The notes under the pieces: generated by a model
Databases searched by the model: none
What the model saw: only the letters and a program-made list of their open reading frames with translations
What the model was told of the DNA's origin: nothing
Program-made: the position numbers and the translations under genes
Shown here: piece after piece, positions 41,783 through 50,484 of the stretch
Position numbering within the stretch: position 1 is the stretch's first letter
Layout of the letters: each line of letters starts with the position of its first letter
DNA from: Microcystis aeruginosa FD4
GTDB taxonomy: Bacteria; Cyanobacteriota; Cyanobacteriia; Cyanobacteriales; Microcystaceae
Length of the DNA stretch: 64,000 bases
Reading direction: 5' to 3'
NCBI RefSeq assembly: GCF_009792235.1
Contig: NZ_CP046973.1
Coordinates: 1,364,001 to 1,428,000, forward strand

Positions 41783-43384
41783 ATGACTATCTTACAAGAC
41801 GAAAAACTCCTCTTTACTCCCGCAATACCCCACAGTGATGCCCTGAGAACTATTTTGGCTTTTCCTAATCAGTATTCTGTGGGTATAACCAGTTTAGGTT
41901 ATCAAATTGTTTGGGCAACTTTAGCTCTGCGATCAGATATACAAGTTAGTCGTTTATTTACGGATTTTCAAGAATCTTTACCCCGTGATCCCGAATTAGT
42001 CGGCTTTTCCTTTTCCTGGGAATTGGACTATGTTAATATCCTCTCACTGTTAGAATCTTTAGAAATTCCCTGTCACAGTCATCAACGGCAAGATCGGCAA
42101 GCGATAATTTTCGGAGGTGGTCCGGTTTTAACCGCTAATCCCGAACCTTTTGCCGCTTTTTTTGATGTAATTTTATTGGGAGATGGTGAAAATTTAATTG
42201 CCGATTTTATTAATGCCTATCAAGAAGTGAGAAACGCCGATCGCCCTACAAAACTCCGTCATTTGGCCCAGGTTCCGGGGGTGTATGTTCCTAGTTTATA
42301 TACCGTTAATTATGATAGTCATGAGGGCGAAATTACGGCAATTCTACCCATAGATAATAATGTTCCCGCCTTTGTTAGTAAACAAACCTATCGCAGTAAT
42401 ACCCTTTCAGCTTCTACGGTGGTAACAAAACAAGCGGCATGGGAGAATATTTATATGGTAGAGGTGGTGCGAAGTTGTCCAGAAATGTGCCGTTTTTGTT
42501 TGGCTAGTTATCTAACTTTACCCTTTCGTACCGCTAGTTTAGAATCTTTAATTCCTGCCATTGAAAAAGGTTTAAAAGTGACCGATCGCCTCGGTTTATT
42601 AGGTGCTTCCGTCAGTCAACATCCTGAATTTGAAACCTTACTTGATTATCTTTTTCAACCACAATTTGAGGGAGTTAGACTCTCGATCGCTTCAGTTAGA
42701 ACTAATACTGTCACGGAAAAATTAGCCAGAATTTTATCCCTAAGAGACAGCAAATCAATTACTATTGCCGTAGAAAGTGGTTCCGATCGCTTGCGGGAAA
42801 TTATCAACAAAAAGTTAGCCAATGATGAAATTATCCAAGCTGCCATTAATGCCAAAGCCGGCGGTTTAAAAGGTATAAAACTCTATGGTATGGTGGGAAT
42901 ACCGGGAGAAGAAACCGAAGATATAGCGGCGACTATGGAAATGTTAATAGCATTAAAAAAAGCTGCCTCTGGACTGCGAATTTCTTTCGGTTGCAGCACC
43001 TTTGTGCCTAAATCCCATACTCCTTTTCAGTGGTTTGGCGTTAATAAAATGGCCGAAAAAAGATTAAAATCTCTAGAGAAACAATTGGGTAAACAGGGTA
43101 TAGAATTTCGACCAGAGAGTTATAATTGGTCAGTGATTCAAGCCCTATTATCTAGAGGCGATCGCCGCTTAACGTCCCTGTTAGAATTAACCCGTGGCTA
43201 CGGTGATTCTTTAGGCAGTTATAAACGCGCTTTTAAGGAACTAAAAGGACAAATTCCCCCTCTAGATTATTACGTTCATCAACAATGGCGTTTAGAACAG
43301 GTTTTACCCTGGAGTCATTTACACGGTCCGTTATCCTCAAATGTTTTAATAAAACATTTAGAACAATCCCAAACAAAAAGGTAA
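41783..43384 (+). CDS. B12-binding-domain radical SAM protein
   Basis: 533 aa. The N-terminal cobalamin-binding-like domain (residues ~20-170) contains FPNQYSVGITSLGYQIVWAT and FGGGPVLTANPEPFAAFFDV. The radical SAM motif is VRSCPEMCRFCLASYL (CxxxCxxC) near residue 235. A further TIM-barrel region has AVESGSDRLREIINKKLAND and GIKLYGMVGIPGEETEDIAA. The substrate is unknown. Related proteins are found across cyanobacteria. Single gene, normal length. Confidence 0.88.
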   Translation: MTILQDEKLLFTPAIPHSDALRTILAFPNQYSVGITSLGYQIVWATLALRSDIQVSRLFTDFQESLPRDPELVGFSFSWELDYVNILSLLESLEIPCHSHQRQDRQAIIFGGGPVLTANPEPFAAFFDVILLGDGENLIADFINAYQEVRNADRPTKLRHLAQVPGVYVPSLYTVNYDSHEGEITAILPIDNNVPAFVSKQTYRSNTLSASTVVTKQAAWENIYMVEVVRSCPEMCRFCLASYLTLPFRTASLESLIPAIEKGLKVTDRLGLLGASVSQHPEFETLLDYLFQPQFEGVRLSIASVRTNTVTEKLARILSLRDSKSITIAVESGSDRLREIINKKLANDEIIQAAINAKAGGLKGIKLYGMVGIPGEETEDIAATMEMLIALKKAASGLRISFGCSTFVPKSHTPFQWFGVNKMAEKRLKSLEKQLGKQGIEFRPESYNWSVIQALLSRGDRRLTSLLELTRGYGDSLGSYKRAFKELKGQIPPLDYYVHQQWRLEQVLPWSHLHGPLSSNVLIKHLEQSQTKR

Positions 43385-43549
43385 AATATTGCTAATAAGC
43401 TAAGACGCATTTAAACTGGGTATTGTTAAGTTAGCTAAAAAAGCAGATAACCCTTACCGTTCTGGCGTTCTGGCTATTAAAAACAAATGTTACTTTTATT
43501 AAGTATAAATCTCGATTGAACCCTTAATTTAATCTTAGTTGGTCAGCCC

Positions 43550-44965
43550 ATGAGCCAGAAAAATGAGACCGTTACCCTGCTTTTAGCCCTGCTGATTACC
43601 CTAATATTTTTTGGGGCTGGTGGTTGGTGGTTATATAATCGTTTTCAAGGAAAAAATAACCCAACCAATCTTTCTGAAATCGAGAAAATATCACCGAAGC
43701 AAAAATCGGTATCGGCACAAGCAAAATTTAGTCAAGGGAAAAACTTATTAATAGTTGAAGGGGCTTCTTCTGACAAACAAGCTGCTATACAGGCACTCGG
43801 AAAAGGAGACTTTCAGCAAGCAGTTTACCTTCTAGAAAAATCCCTGCGAGCTAATCAAAATGATCCGGAAGCTCTCATCTACTTAAATAACGCCCGTATT
43901 GGTCAAGCTAAGTCCTATACTATCGCCGTTTCCGTGCCAATTGGTAGCAATGTCAACACCGCCCTAGAAGTTTTACGAGGAGTTGCCCAATCTCAAAATC
44001 AAATCAATCAAACCGGAGGAATTAATGGCACTCCTTTAAAAGTTCTCATTGCTGATGATGCTGATCATCCCGAAATTGCCGCTCAAATTGCCCAAAAATT
44101 AGCGGCTGACAACAGCATTTTAGGAGTAGTAGGACATACTAGCAGTGATACCTCTTTAGCGGCGGCTGCTATCTATCAAAAAGCGGGATTAGTAATGATT
44201 TCCCCCATCAGTACCTCAGTTAAACTCTCCAATTTTGGTGACTATATCTTTCGTTCTGTTCCCAGTGATTTTGTGGCGGCACGAGCATTAGCTGAATCTA
44301 GCTTGCAAAAAATTCCTAACGTCAAGGCAGTGGTATTTTTTAACTCCCAAAGTAATTATAGTCAATCCCTAAAATCTGAATTTACCACCGCTTTAGGATT
44401 AGGAGGAGGTCAAGTGGTGAGTGAATTTGATCTATCTTCCCTCACTTTTACCCCTTCTAAAAGCCTCCAACAAGCTCAACAAGAGGGAGCAAATCTAATC
44501 GCCCTTCTTGGGGATAGTGGTACCCTAGATAAGGCTTTGCAGGTGGTTCAAATCAACGGTCAAAAATTACCGATTGTGGCGGGTGATGACGTTTATAGCC
44601 CCAAAACTCTGGATGTAGGCGGAAAAAATGCCCTGGGCATGATTGTCGCTGTCGCTTGGCATTTGGGTGCTAATCGGAACAGTCCTTTTGTGAATAATTC
44701 CCGCCAATTGTGGCAAGCAGACGTAAATTGGCGCACTGCTACCGCCTATGACGCTACCCAGGCTTTAATCGCTGGAATTAAGGCAGAATCTAGCCGAGAG
44801 GGAGTTCAACAGGCGTTAAGAAGTAGTAATTTTTCTGTGCCTGGGGCGACTCATCCAGTGCGATTTTTACCCTCTGGCGATCGCAATCAATCCGTGCAAT
44901 TAGTGGTAGTTCAACCCGGTTCTCGTTCTAGTTTTGGGGTAGATTTTGTGCCAATTTCTCGATAA
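43550..44965 (+). CDS. ABC-type substrate-binding protein (branched-chain amino acid type)
   Basis: 471 aa. An N-terminal membrane anchor (residues ~7-27, TLLLALLITLIFFGAGGWWL) is followed by a short TPR-like stretch (AALGKG...; KSLRANQNDPEALIYLNNAR). The periplasmic-binding type 1 domain covers residues ~125-465 (LRGVAQSQNQINQTGGINGT; VVGHTSSDTSLAAAAIYQKA; GLVMISPISTSVKLSNFGDY). The combination is known from cyanobacterial sensory or transport proteins. No permease or ATPase genes adjoin. Ligand unknown. Confidence 0.85.
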   Translation: MSQKNETVTLLLALLITLIFFGAGGWWLYNRFQGKNNPTNLSEIEKISPKQKSVSAQAKFSQGKNLLIVEGASSDKQAAIQALGKGDFQQAVYLLEKSLRANQNDPEALIYLNNARIGQAKSYTIAVSVPIGSNVNTALEVLRGVAQSQNQINQTGGINGTPLKVLIADDADHPEIAAQIAQKLAADNSILGVVGHTSSDTSLAAAAIYQKAGLVMISPISTSVKLSNFGDYIFRSVPSDFVAARALAESSLQKIPNVKAVVFFNSQSNYSQSLKSEFTTALGLGGGQVVSEFDLSSLTFTPSKSLQQAQQEGANLIALLGDSGTLDKALQVVQINGQKLPIVAGDDVYSPKTLDVGGKNALGMIVAVAWHLGANRNSPFVNNSRQLWQADVNWRTATAYDATQALIAGIKAESSREGVQQALRSSNFSVPGATHPVRFLPSGDRNQSVQLVVVQPGSRSSFGVDFVPISR

Positions 44966-44983
44966 AATGACAACTAAATCAAG

Positions 44984-45718
44984 ATGAATTATATGTTAGA
45001 AACTCCCCCTAAATATTCAGTTCTCGGTTTACCGGTTCATCTCCTCGATAACTACAGTCGTTGGTTAATTGATCGCGCCTATCAAGGTTTTGGTTCCCAC
45101 GTTGTCACTCTCAATGCAGAAATGGCAATGTTAGGGGAAAATGATGCTAAAGTAGCCCAAGTTATTCGGGAAGCAGATTTAGTTATTCCCGACGGCGCCG
45201 GGATTGTTATTTACTTAAAATTAAGGGGCAAAAAACAAACCCGCTGCCCCGGTATTGAATTATCAGAATCCTTAATTACTGAGTTAGGAATGCAGGGAGA
45301 GAATTTTCCTATTGCTTTTTTTGGTGGTAAACCGGGGATTACAGAAAAAGCGGCAAGTAATTGGCAAAAAAAGATACCTAATATCCGTATTCTGGCTAAC
45401 CATGGTTATCTATCCTCCGAGGAAATGTCCGATTGGATTGAGGTGTTAAAAGATCAACAGCCGCGGTTAATTTTAGTTGGTTTGGGAGTACCCCGACAAG
45501 AATATTGGATTAGGGAACATCGCAATCTCTGTCCCCAAGCTATCTGGGTAGGTGTGGGGGGTAGTTTTGATATCTGGTCCGGGACAAAAATCCGCGCCCC
45601 TCGCTTTTTCTGTGACAATAATTTAGAGTGGTTATACCGACTTTATCAGGAACCTTGGCGCTGGAAAAGAATGTTAGCTTTACCTAAATTTTTCTGGCGA
45701 TCGCTTTTTTATTCCTAG
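44984..45718 (+). CDS. WecB/TagA/CpsF-family glycosyltransferase
   Basis: 244 aa. It uses a UDP-sugar to build surface polysaccharides; the family includes UDP-ManNAc transferases. Motifs: VVTLNAEMAMLGENDAKVAQ, VIREADLVIPDGAGIVIYLK, AFFGGKPGITEKAASNWQKK and LVGLGVPRQEYWIREHRNLC, then GVGGSFDIWSG. The C-terminal APRFFCDNNLEWLYRLYQEP, then WRWKRMLALPKF is characteristic. It starts 19 bp after the binding-protein gene in the same direction and may be co-transcribed. A start at codon 4 (Met) is possible. Confidence 0.92.
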   Translation: MNYMLETPPKYSVLGLPVHLLDNYSRWLIDRAYQGFGSHVVTLNAEMAMLGENDAKVAQVIREADLVIPDGAGIVIYLKLRGKKQTRCPGIELSESLITELGMQGENFPIAFFGGKPGITEKAASNWQKKIPNIRILANHGYLSSEEMSDWIEVLKDQQPRLILVGLGVPRQEYWIREHRNLCPQAIWVGVGGSFDIWSGTKIRAPRFFCDNNLEWLYRLYQEPWRWKRMLALPKFFWRSLFYS

Positions 45719-45724
45719 TAATAG

Positions 45725-46321
45725 TTAGTATAAATTCTTTTCGATAAAGGCAATCACTTGCTCTAATCCTTCCCGTGTTTTCAAGTTGGTGAAGATAAAG
45801 GGTTTATCCCCGCGCATCTTTTTTGCATCTCTATCCATCACCCCTAAATCTGCCCCCACCATCGTGGCTAAATCTATTTTATTAATTACCAATAGATCCG
45901 ATTTGGTGATACCCGGTCCACCTTTGCGAGGGATTTTATCTCCGGCTGCCACGTCAATCACATAGATGGTTAAATCTACTAATTCCGGGCTAAAAGTTGC
46001 CGCTAAATTGTCACCACCACTTTCCAGAAAAATTAGCTTTAAGTTAGCAAATTTTCTCTCTAACTGTTCAATGGCAACTAAGTTAATTGAGGCATCCTCG
46101 CGAATAGCTGTATGGGGACATCCTCCCGTTTCTACTCCTAAAATTCTTTCCGGAGCTAAAGCTTGTGATCGCACTAAAAATTGGGCATCTTCTTGAGTAT
46201 AAATGTCATTGGTGACTACGGCGATCGGATATTGATCCCGCAAATTTTTACACAGGGCATCGAGCAGGGCTGTTTTTCCTGAACCCACCGGACCGGCAAT
46301 TCCCACGCGCAAGCAAGACAT
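45725..46321 (-). CDS. ureG: Urease accessory GTPase UreG
   Basis: 198 aa. A SIMIBI GTPase that delivers nickel to urease. Motifs: GIAGPVGSGKTALLDALCKN (P-loop), TNDIYTQEDAQFLVRSQALA, GVETGGCPHTAIREDASINL with the conserved Cys-Pro-His nickel site, and LVINKIDLATMVGADLGVM (NKxD). Complete. The other urease genes are not in this window, so here ureG stands alone, as is common in cyanobacteria. Convergent with the glycosyltransferase gene. Confidence 0.96.
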   Translation of the reverse strand: MSCLRVGIAGPVGSGKTALLDALCKNLRDQYPIAVVTNDIYTQEDAQFLVRSQALAPERILGVETGGCPHTAIREDASINLVAIEQLERKFANLKLIFLESGGDNLAATFSPELVDLTIYVIDVAAGDKIPRKGGPGITKSDLLVINKIDLATMVGADLGVMDRDAKKMRGDKPFIFTNLKTREGLEQVIAFIEKNLY

Positions 46322-46497
46322 AGTTTTTTCGGGAAAAAGTGAAAAGGAAAGGGTTAAAAATTTTTGGGGCTATCGGATAGAAAAAAGAGGGGTTCGCAGG
46401 GCGACACGGATTCCCATTATAATAAAATAATAACGCAAATCTGAGAATTTGTCAAGCCCTTTTGCCAATAAATTTGGGGAAATTATCGGCAAAAAGA

Positions 46498-47085
46498 TCA
46501 CCAAAAGTCAGTGATTTGGTAGCCAAAATCCGTTAACATCTGCCTAAATAGGGGCAAACTTAAACCGATAACATTACTGTGACATCCCTCTAATCTTTCC
46601 ACGAATAAACCCCCCTTTCCTTCTAGGGCAAAACAGCCGGCACATTTGAGGGGTTCTTCGGTGTCAACGTAGGCAATAATTGTTTCATTGCTGATATTGG
46701 CAAAGTGAACTTTAGTAATCCCACAACGAGTCAAGGTTTGATTATTAACTCGATCGATTAAAGCATGACCTGTATAGAGTGTACCCACCTGACCGCGCAT
46801 TTTTTGCCAACGATCGATCGCTTCTGATTTATCCTTGGGTTTGCCATAGACTTCCCCCGCTACTTCTAAGACGGAATCACAACCAAGAATTAATCCTGTA
46901 TCAAATTGGGGGGCGATCGTTTGCGCTTTACATTGGGCTAAAGTTTGGACAAGATGAAGAGTATCATCAGCATTAATTGTCGATTCATCAAAGTTACTCA
47001 CCCGCACAATCGGAGCGATTCCCACCATTTGTAATAGTTTTTTACGCGCGGGAGAAGCGGAAGCAAGAATCAAGGGAATGGACAT
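46498..47085 (-). CDS. maf: Maf family nucleotide pyrophosphatase
   Basis: 195 aa from ATG 47085 (MSIPLILASASPARKKLLQM), the family start; an earlier ATG at 47160 would add 25 hydrophobic residues not seen in the family. The signature is LASASPARKKLL, with LGCDSVLEVAGEVYGKPKD and DRWQKMRGQVGTLYTGHALI. The C-terminal KCAGCFALEGKGGLFVERLE is conserved. Maf proteins hydrolyse non-canonical NTPs (house-cleaning) and affect septum formation. Single gene. Confidence 0.93.
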   Translation of the reverse strand: MSIPLILASASPARKKLLQMVGIAPIVRVSNFDESTINADDTLHLVQTLAQCKAQTIAPQFDTGLILGCDSVLEVAGEVYGKPKDKSEAIDRWQKMRGQVGTLYTGHALIDRVNNQTLTRCGITKVHFANISNETIIAYVDTEEPLKCAGCFALEGKGGLFVERLEGCHSNVIGLSLPLFRQMLTDFGYQITDFW

Positions 47086-47213
47086 AAGTTTTAAAGGAAA
47101 AAGTAAAAAAGTTAGGTAGGGGGGGTTAGGCAATGACAAATTATTAGACTTAATTATCAATTTATCTATTTGCCGTAACCCACCATCAGTTATCAGGTTT
47201 TTAGCTATTTCTG

Positions 47214-47609
47214 CTAAGAATTGGCAGGATTTTCGGGGGGTAAATAACGCTCTAAAATCTCAACCATGCGGGATTGTCTTTCTTCATTGTCAAATCGATT
47301 GTAAAAATCCGACTGAACCTCATAAAAATCTGACCTCGATCGAGTTAATTGTCCTAGCAGTTGATCAAGTCCCCGTCTGTCTTTTTCCCATTCTTTTTTA
47401 GACTCAGCAAGACTATTAGTTAACGCTTCGATCGATTTAGCGTTAGAATTAGCGCTCGCTCTAGTTTCTTTTAATCCCTGATTGGTTTCCTGTAGTCCTA
47501 ATTTAATCTCCTGTAGTCCTAATTTAATCTCCTGTAGTTCTGTTAGGGTAGTTTCAGCAAGAGATTCGAGTCTATCTAGACTATTTTCTTCCGAGTTACT
47601 CATATTCAT
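47214..47609 (-). CDS. Coiled-coil hypothetical protein
   Basis: 131 aa, almost entirely coiled coil with an internal repeat: IKLGLQ occurs twice (QEIKLGLQEIKLGLQETNQG) and heptads follow (LKETRASANSNAKSIEALTN). No membrane anchor. The acidic tail ends LPPENPANS. Similar to the coiled-coil proteins at 31204 and 38790 in general form. The start may be ATG 47609 or two codons later. Function unknown. Confidence 0.6.
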   Translation of the reverse strand: MNMSNSEENSLDRLESLAETTLTELQEIKLGLQEIKLGLQETNQGLKETRASANSNAKSIEALTNSLAESKKEWEKDRRGLDQLLGQLTRSRSDFYEVQSDFYNRFDNEERQSRMVEILERYLPPENPANS

Positions 47610-47750
47610 TTACCAGTTATCAGTTACCAGTTACCACTTTCTTACTGTTTACTGATTCAGTAAGTAATCTCAATTAATTGTTAGATAGTGGGACAGGCTT
47701 CTGGTTCTTTGTATGTTATCTTTAATTGTAACCGGCTGCCTAGTTGATGA

Positions 47751-47821
47751 TAGGTGGTGCGTTACGACGGATTGTTACCTTTAAGTCAAAACAGGAATTT
47801 TTGCCGTCTAACGCACCCTAC
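47751..47821. repeat. Palindromic GGTGCGTTA element
   Basis: taggtggtgcgttacgacgg at the left is inverted as ccgtctaacgcaccctaca at the right, with few mismatches over about 20 bp. It lies between two minus-strand genes. Confidence 0.6.
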
Positions 47822-47849
47822 ATTTTACTATTGCCTATTGCCAGTTTCC

Positions 47850-48398
47850 CTAACTAACCGAGAAAGAATCAACGATAGTTTCAAAGAGTTCTTGAATTTG
47901 CGTCCAACGTTTTTGGGAAGTGGAAAGATTAAAAGAATAGAGTTTATTATTATTAACCGTGACGCTGGCCAGATTATGACGTTCTTGGCCGTTGGGTAAT
48001 TTAACTTGATATTCGAGGATATAATAGTCTTGACCGTCGATTTGATGGGATTCTGAGCGAATTAATTCTACTTCCTTATCGAGATTGGGGTTAAGACTGT
48101 TATTTTTCAGGAGACGATAGCCAACTTCCGAGGGAGTACCTAAATCTGTTAAGGTTTTATTGTCGGGGACGGGGTTGATAATAACGCTTAAATTTTCGCT
48201 CGTTTCGATCAGGTCATGAAAAACCACATCTACTCCCGCAACTTTTTTCACATCCACCTGCGTCCAACCCTTAGGATATAAGAATTGATAGCCTTGGCTG
48301 CCACTGGTGTATCCTTGCAGTCCAGCGATGGGAGTTGTACAACTGGTTAAGAGGAGGGTGGTAATTAGGAGGAAAGTCGCCAAAAGAGATTTAATCAT
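47850..48398 (-). CDS. psbP: PsbP-type lipoprotein (CyanoP-like)
   Basis: 182 aa. The N-terminal lipoprotein signal MIKSLLATFLLITTLLLTSC has the lipobox LLTSC, so the protein would be lipid-anchored at Cys20 on the lumenal face. The PsbP fold follows: GYQFLYPKGWTQVDVKKVAG, VDVVFHDLIETSENLSVIIN, and near the end WTQIQELFETIVDSFSV. CyanoP assists photosystem II assembly. Length and domain are normal. It is divergent from the TPR gene at 48461. Confidence 0.9.
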   Translation of the reverse strand: MIKSLLATFLLITTLLLTSCTTPIAGLQGYTSGSQGYQFLYPKGWTQVDVKKVAGVDVVFHDLIETSENLSVIINPVPDNKTLTDLGTPSEVGYRLLKNNSLNPNLDKEVELIRSESHQIDGQDYYILEYQVKLPNGQERHNLASVTVNNNKLYSFNLSTSQKRWTQIQELFETIVDSFSVS

Positions 48399-48460
48399 GA
48401 TATTTTGACCTGTGAGTAGGGCTGTTTAATTTTACCTTGAATTGTTTAGGTGAACGGATT

Positions 48461-49243
48461 ATGAAAATTAAGAAAAAATTGACAATTATTATCGCTATAG
48501 CGACTTTTTTACTGACTATCTCTCCCCTAAGCGCTCAAACTACCCCTAACCCCGTGAAAGCTGTAGAATTTTATAATCGAGGGGTGGATCGTTTAACCGC
48601 AGGGGATTATTCAGGTGCGATCACCGATTTTACTCAAGCTCTACAATTAGAACCGAAGGATGCCGATGCTTACTATAATCGCGGCTATGCGGAATTAGTT
48701 CTCGGCCAGTACGAGCAAGCGATCGCAGATTATACCCAGGCCTTGACAATCAACCCCAATTATGTTAATGCTCTCGGTAATCGTTGTTATGTGCATTATC
48801 TGACGAAAAAATACGAGGCAGCCGTGGAAGATTGCACAAAAGCGATCGCTTTAAACGGAAATTTTGCTGATTTCTTCATTTATCGCGGTAATGCTAAGGA
48901 TGACTTAGGTAAACACCTAGAAGCGATCGAGGATTACACAAAAGCTTTGAGTTTACAGGGAACTAGAGGACAGGATCGCATTTTCTATAATCGCGCCTTG
49001 GCCTATAACCGAGCCGGACAGCAGGAAATGGCTTTAAGGGACTATGATCAGAGTCTGAAAATCAATGCTAATTTTGCCGAAGCGTACCACAATCGGGGTT
49101 TGACCCATTATAAATTGGGAAACAGGGAAAAAGCGATCGCTGATTTAGAGGCAGCAGCTCGTCTAGCGTTATCTCAGGGTAAACAGGGGACTGCGGCTAA
49201 GTCTCAGTCAGCAGTGGCATTAATTCAGGGTCAAAAGCCCTAA
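48461..49243 (+). CDS. Secreted tetratricopeptide repeat protein
   Basis: 260 aa from ATG 48461 (MKIKKKLTIIIAIATFLLTI), which opens a clean signal peptide ending near SAQ; an upstream alternative start would spoil it. Six TPR units fill residues ~35-235: VEFYNRGVDRLTAGDYSGAI; ADAYYNRGYAELVLGQYEQA; VNALGNRCYVHYLTKKYEAA; ADFFIYRGNAKDDLGKHLEA; and so on to AEAYHNRGLTHYKLGNREKA. Expected in the periplasm or thylakoid lumen as a scaffold. Partner unknown. Confidence 0.88.
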   Translation: MKIKKKLTIIIAIATFLLTISPLSAQTTPNPVKAVEFYNRGVDRLTAGDYSGAITDFTQALQLEPKDADAYYNRGYAELVLGQYEQAIADYTQALTINPNYVNALGNRCYVHYLTKKYEAAVEDCTKAIALNGNFADFFIYRGNAKDDLGKHLEAIEDYTKALSLQGTRGQDRIFYNRALAYNRAGQQEMALRDYDQSLKINANFAEAYHNRGLTHYKLGNREKAIADLEAAARLALSQGKQGTAAKSQSAVALIQGQKP

Positions 49244-49317
49244 AATAGGGAGTAGTTGTGATGTTAGCGCTAAAGAGGAGTGAAAGGGGCTAAATCGCAA
49301 CTACGAGGGACTAAATT

Positions 49318-49497
49318 TTAGCCAGCTTGAGATGCGTAAAAAGCGACGGCTAACAGTCCACCGACAAGTGTGATCGCAGCAACACCCCAGAAAATATAAT
49401 TACGTTGTTGCGATTTAGTGGGTGGAGCCGCTTGATAAACTTTCGGTTCAGCGGCGAAATTATTTAAGCGTCCACCTTCTTCGTTTGTATAAGGCAT
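49318..49497 (-). CDS. psb34: Photosystem II assembly protein Psb34 (ssl1498 family)
   Basis: 59 aa from ATG 49497 (MPYTNEEGGRLNNFAAEPKV). The conserved N-terminal EEGGRLNNFAAEPKVYQAAP and one C-terminal membrane helix (IFWGVAAITLVGGLLAVAFY) are those of the ssl1498 family, now called Psb34. It binds a photosystem II assembly intermediate and is thought to take the place of Hlip proteins. An ATG two codons upstream is possible. Intact. Confidence 0.92.
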   Translation of the reverse strand: MPYTNEEGGRLNNFAAEPKVYQAAPPTKSQQRNYIFWGVAAITLVGGLLAVAFYASQAG

Positions 49498-49580
49498 AAT
49501 CAAAACCTCAAATATGACAATTTTTCAGGAAAAAAATCCTTCTGTTACAATAGTACAACATATTAGTAACCAAGTCGGGG

Positions 49581-49670
49581 ATGTTGGAAATTCTCACGGG
49601 GATAACAATTCTTAGTCTTGGGATAACTGCTGGACTCTGCTATTTTTATTGGCGATCGCATTTCCAATGA
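49581..49670 (+). CDS. Possible 29-residue single-membrane-span peptide
   Basis: ATG 49581 to TGA 49670 encodes MLEILTGITILSLGITAGLC then YFYWRSHFQ. It is a single hydrophobic helix with a basic end, the size of small photosynthetic subunits such as PetN or PetL, but I cannot match it to one. The ribosome-binding site is weak (ggggatg). It is divergent from psb34. The remaining 49671-49893 shows no gene. Confidence 0.3.
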   Translation: MLEILTGITILSLGITAGLCYFYWRSHFQ

Positions 49671-49893
49671 TTGAAACTGCGAAAACAAGTTTAAAAAGGC
49701 TAATCATACCAAATCCGTTTTTAATACTATGATTAACTCCCAAGTTATCGATTGTTTTTCCCTGCTCCCTGCTCCGGCGCTCCCCACTCTCCTATACCTT
49801 TTAAACAGAATTTAGTATTAGGTGTTGGGATAGGGGTAGGTGGTTGCGTTAATATTAGTTGCTGTATTTAATAACACTGGAAAAAAACTATAG

Positions 49894-50484
49894 ATGAATT
49901 CTCCCTATGCAGATGTCTCTCCTAGTAATTGGTTATCTATCACCCAAGGACTTGTGGAAAGACATCCCCTATCTACGGATGCAATTGTTGATGTTGTTTT
50001 AACATCTTGGCAATCAATTTTTAATTCTCAGTTAGGTACAAAAGGTTTTAGAATTGGTAGGGATATCTTCCCTAAACCTCAAATTATGGGTTTTCTACTT
50101 CATGAGTTAATTCCTTTAGAACTAAAAGCAAAATATCCCGATCTCTGGAGAGGAGATATCAGTAGATCTGATAAAGATATTGTCTATATACCTGATGACT
50201 TTTTTTCAATTGAAGTCAAAACCTCCTCTGATCCTAGACATATATAGGGCAATAGAAGCTATGCTCAAAATTCTAATAACAGCAAAAAAGGTAAGTCTGG
50301 ATACTATTTAGCAGTTAACTTTGAGAAATTTTCTAATACTACTAATCCTCAGATTAAACTAATTCGTTTCGGTTGGATTGATTCTGGGGATTGGATTGGG
50401 CAAAAGGCAGCTACAGGTCAACAATCGCGTCTTTCCTCTGACGTAGAAAATTATAAATTACTCCAATTGCATCGAAAAATCTAG
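49894..50484 (+). pseudogene. ScaI-family restriction endonuclease with in-frame stop
   Basis: ATG 49894 reads MNSPYADVSPSNWLSITQGL to FFSIEVKTSSDPRHI, then a TAG at 50245-50247. The same frame continues as GNRSYAQNSNNSKKGKSGYY, LAVNFEKFSNTTNPQIKLIR and FGWIDSGDWIGQKAATGQQS to a TAG at 50482-50484. The whole is 591 nt with a single internal stop. The nuclease core is present: DKDIVYIPDDFFSIEVKTSS (D...ExK). By family likeness the stop replaces a Tyr codon (TAT to TAG). ScaI cuts AGTACT; the site here is inferred. Its 3' end overlaps the convergent methyltransferase gene by 4 bp. Confidence 0.87.
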
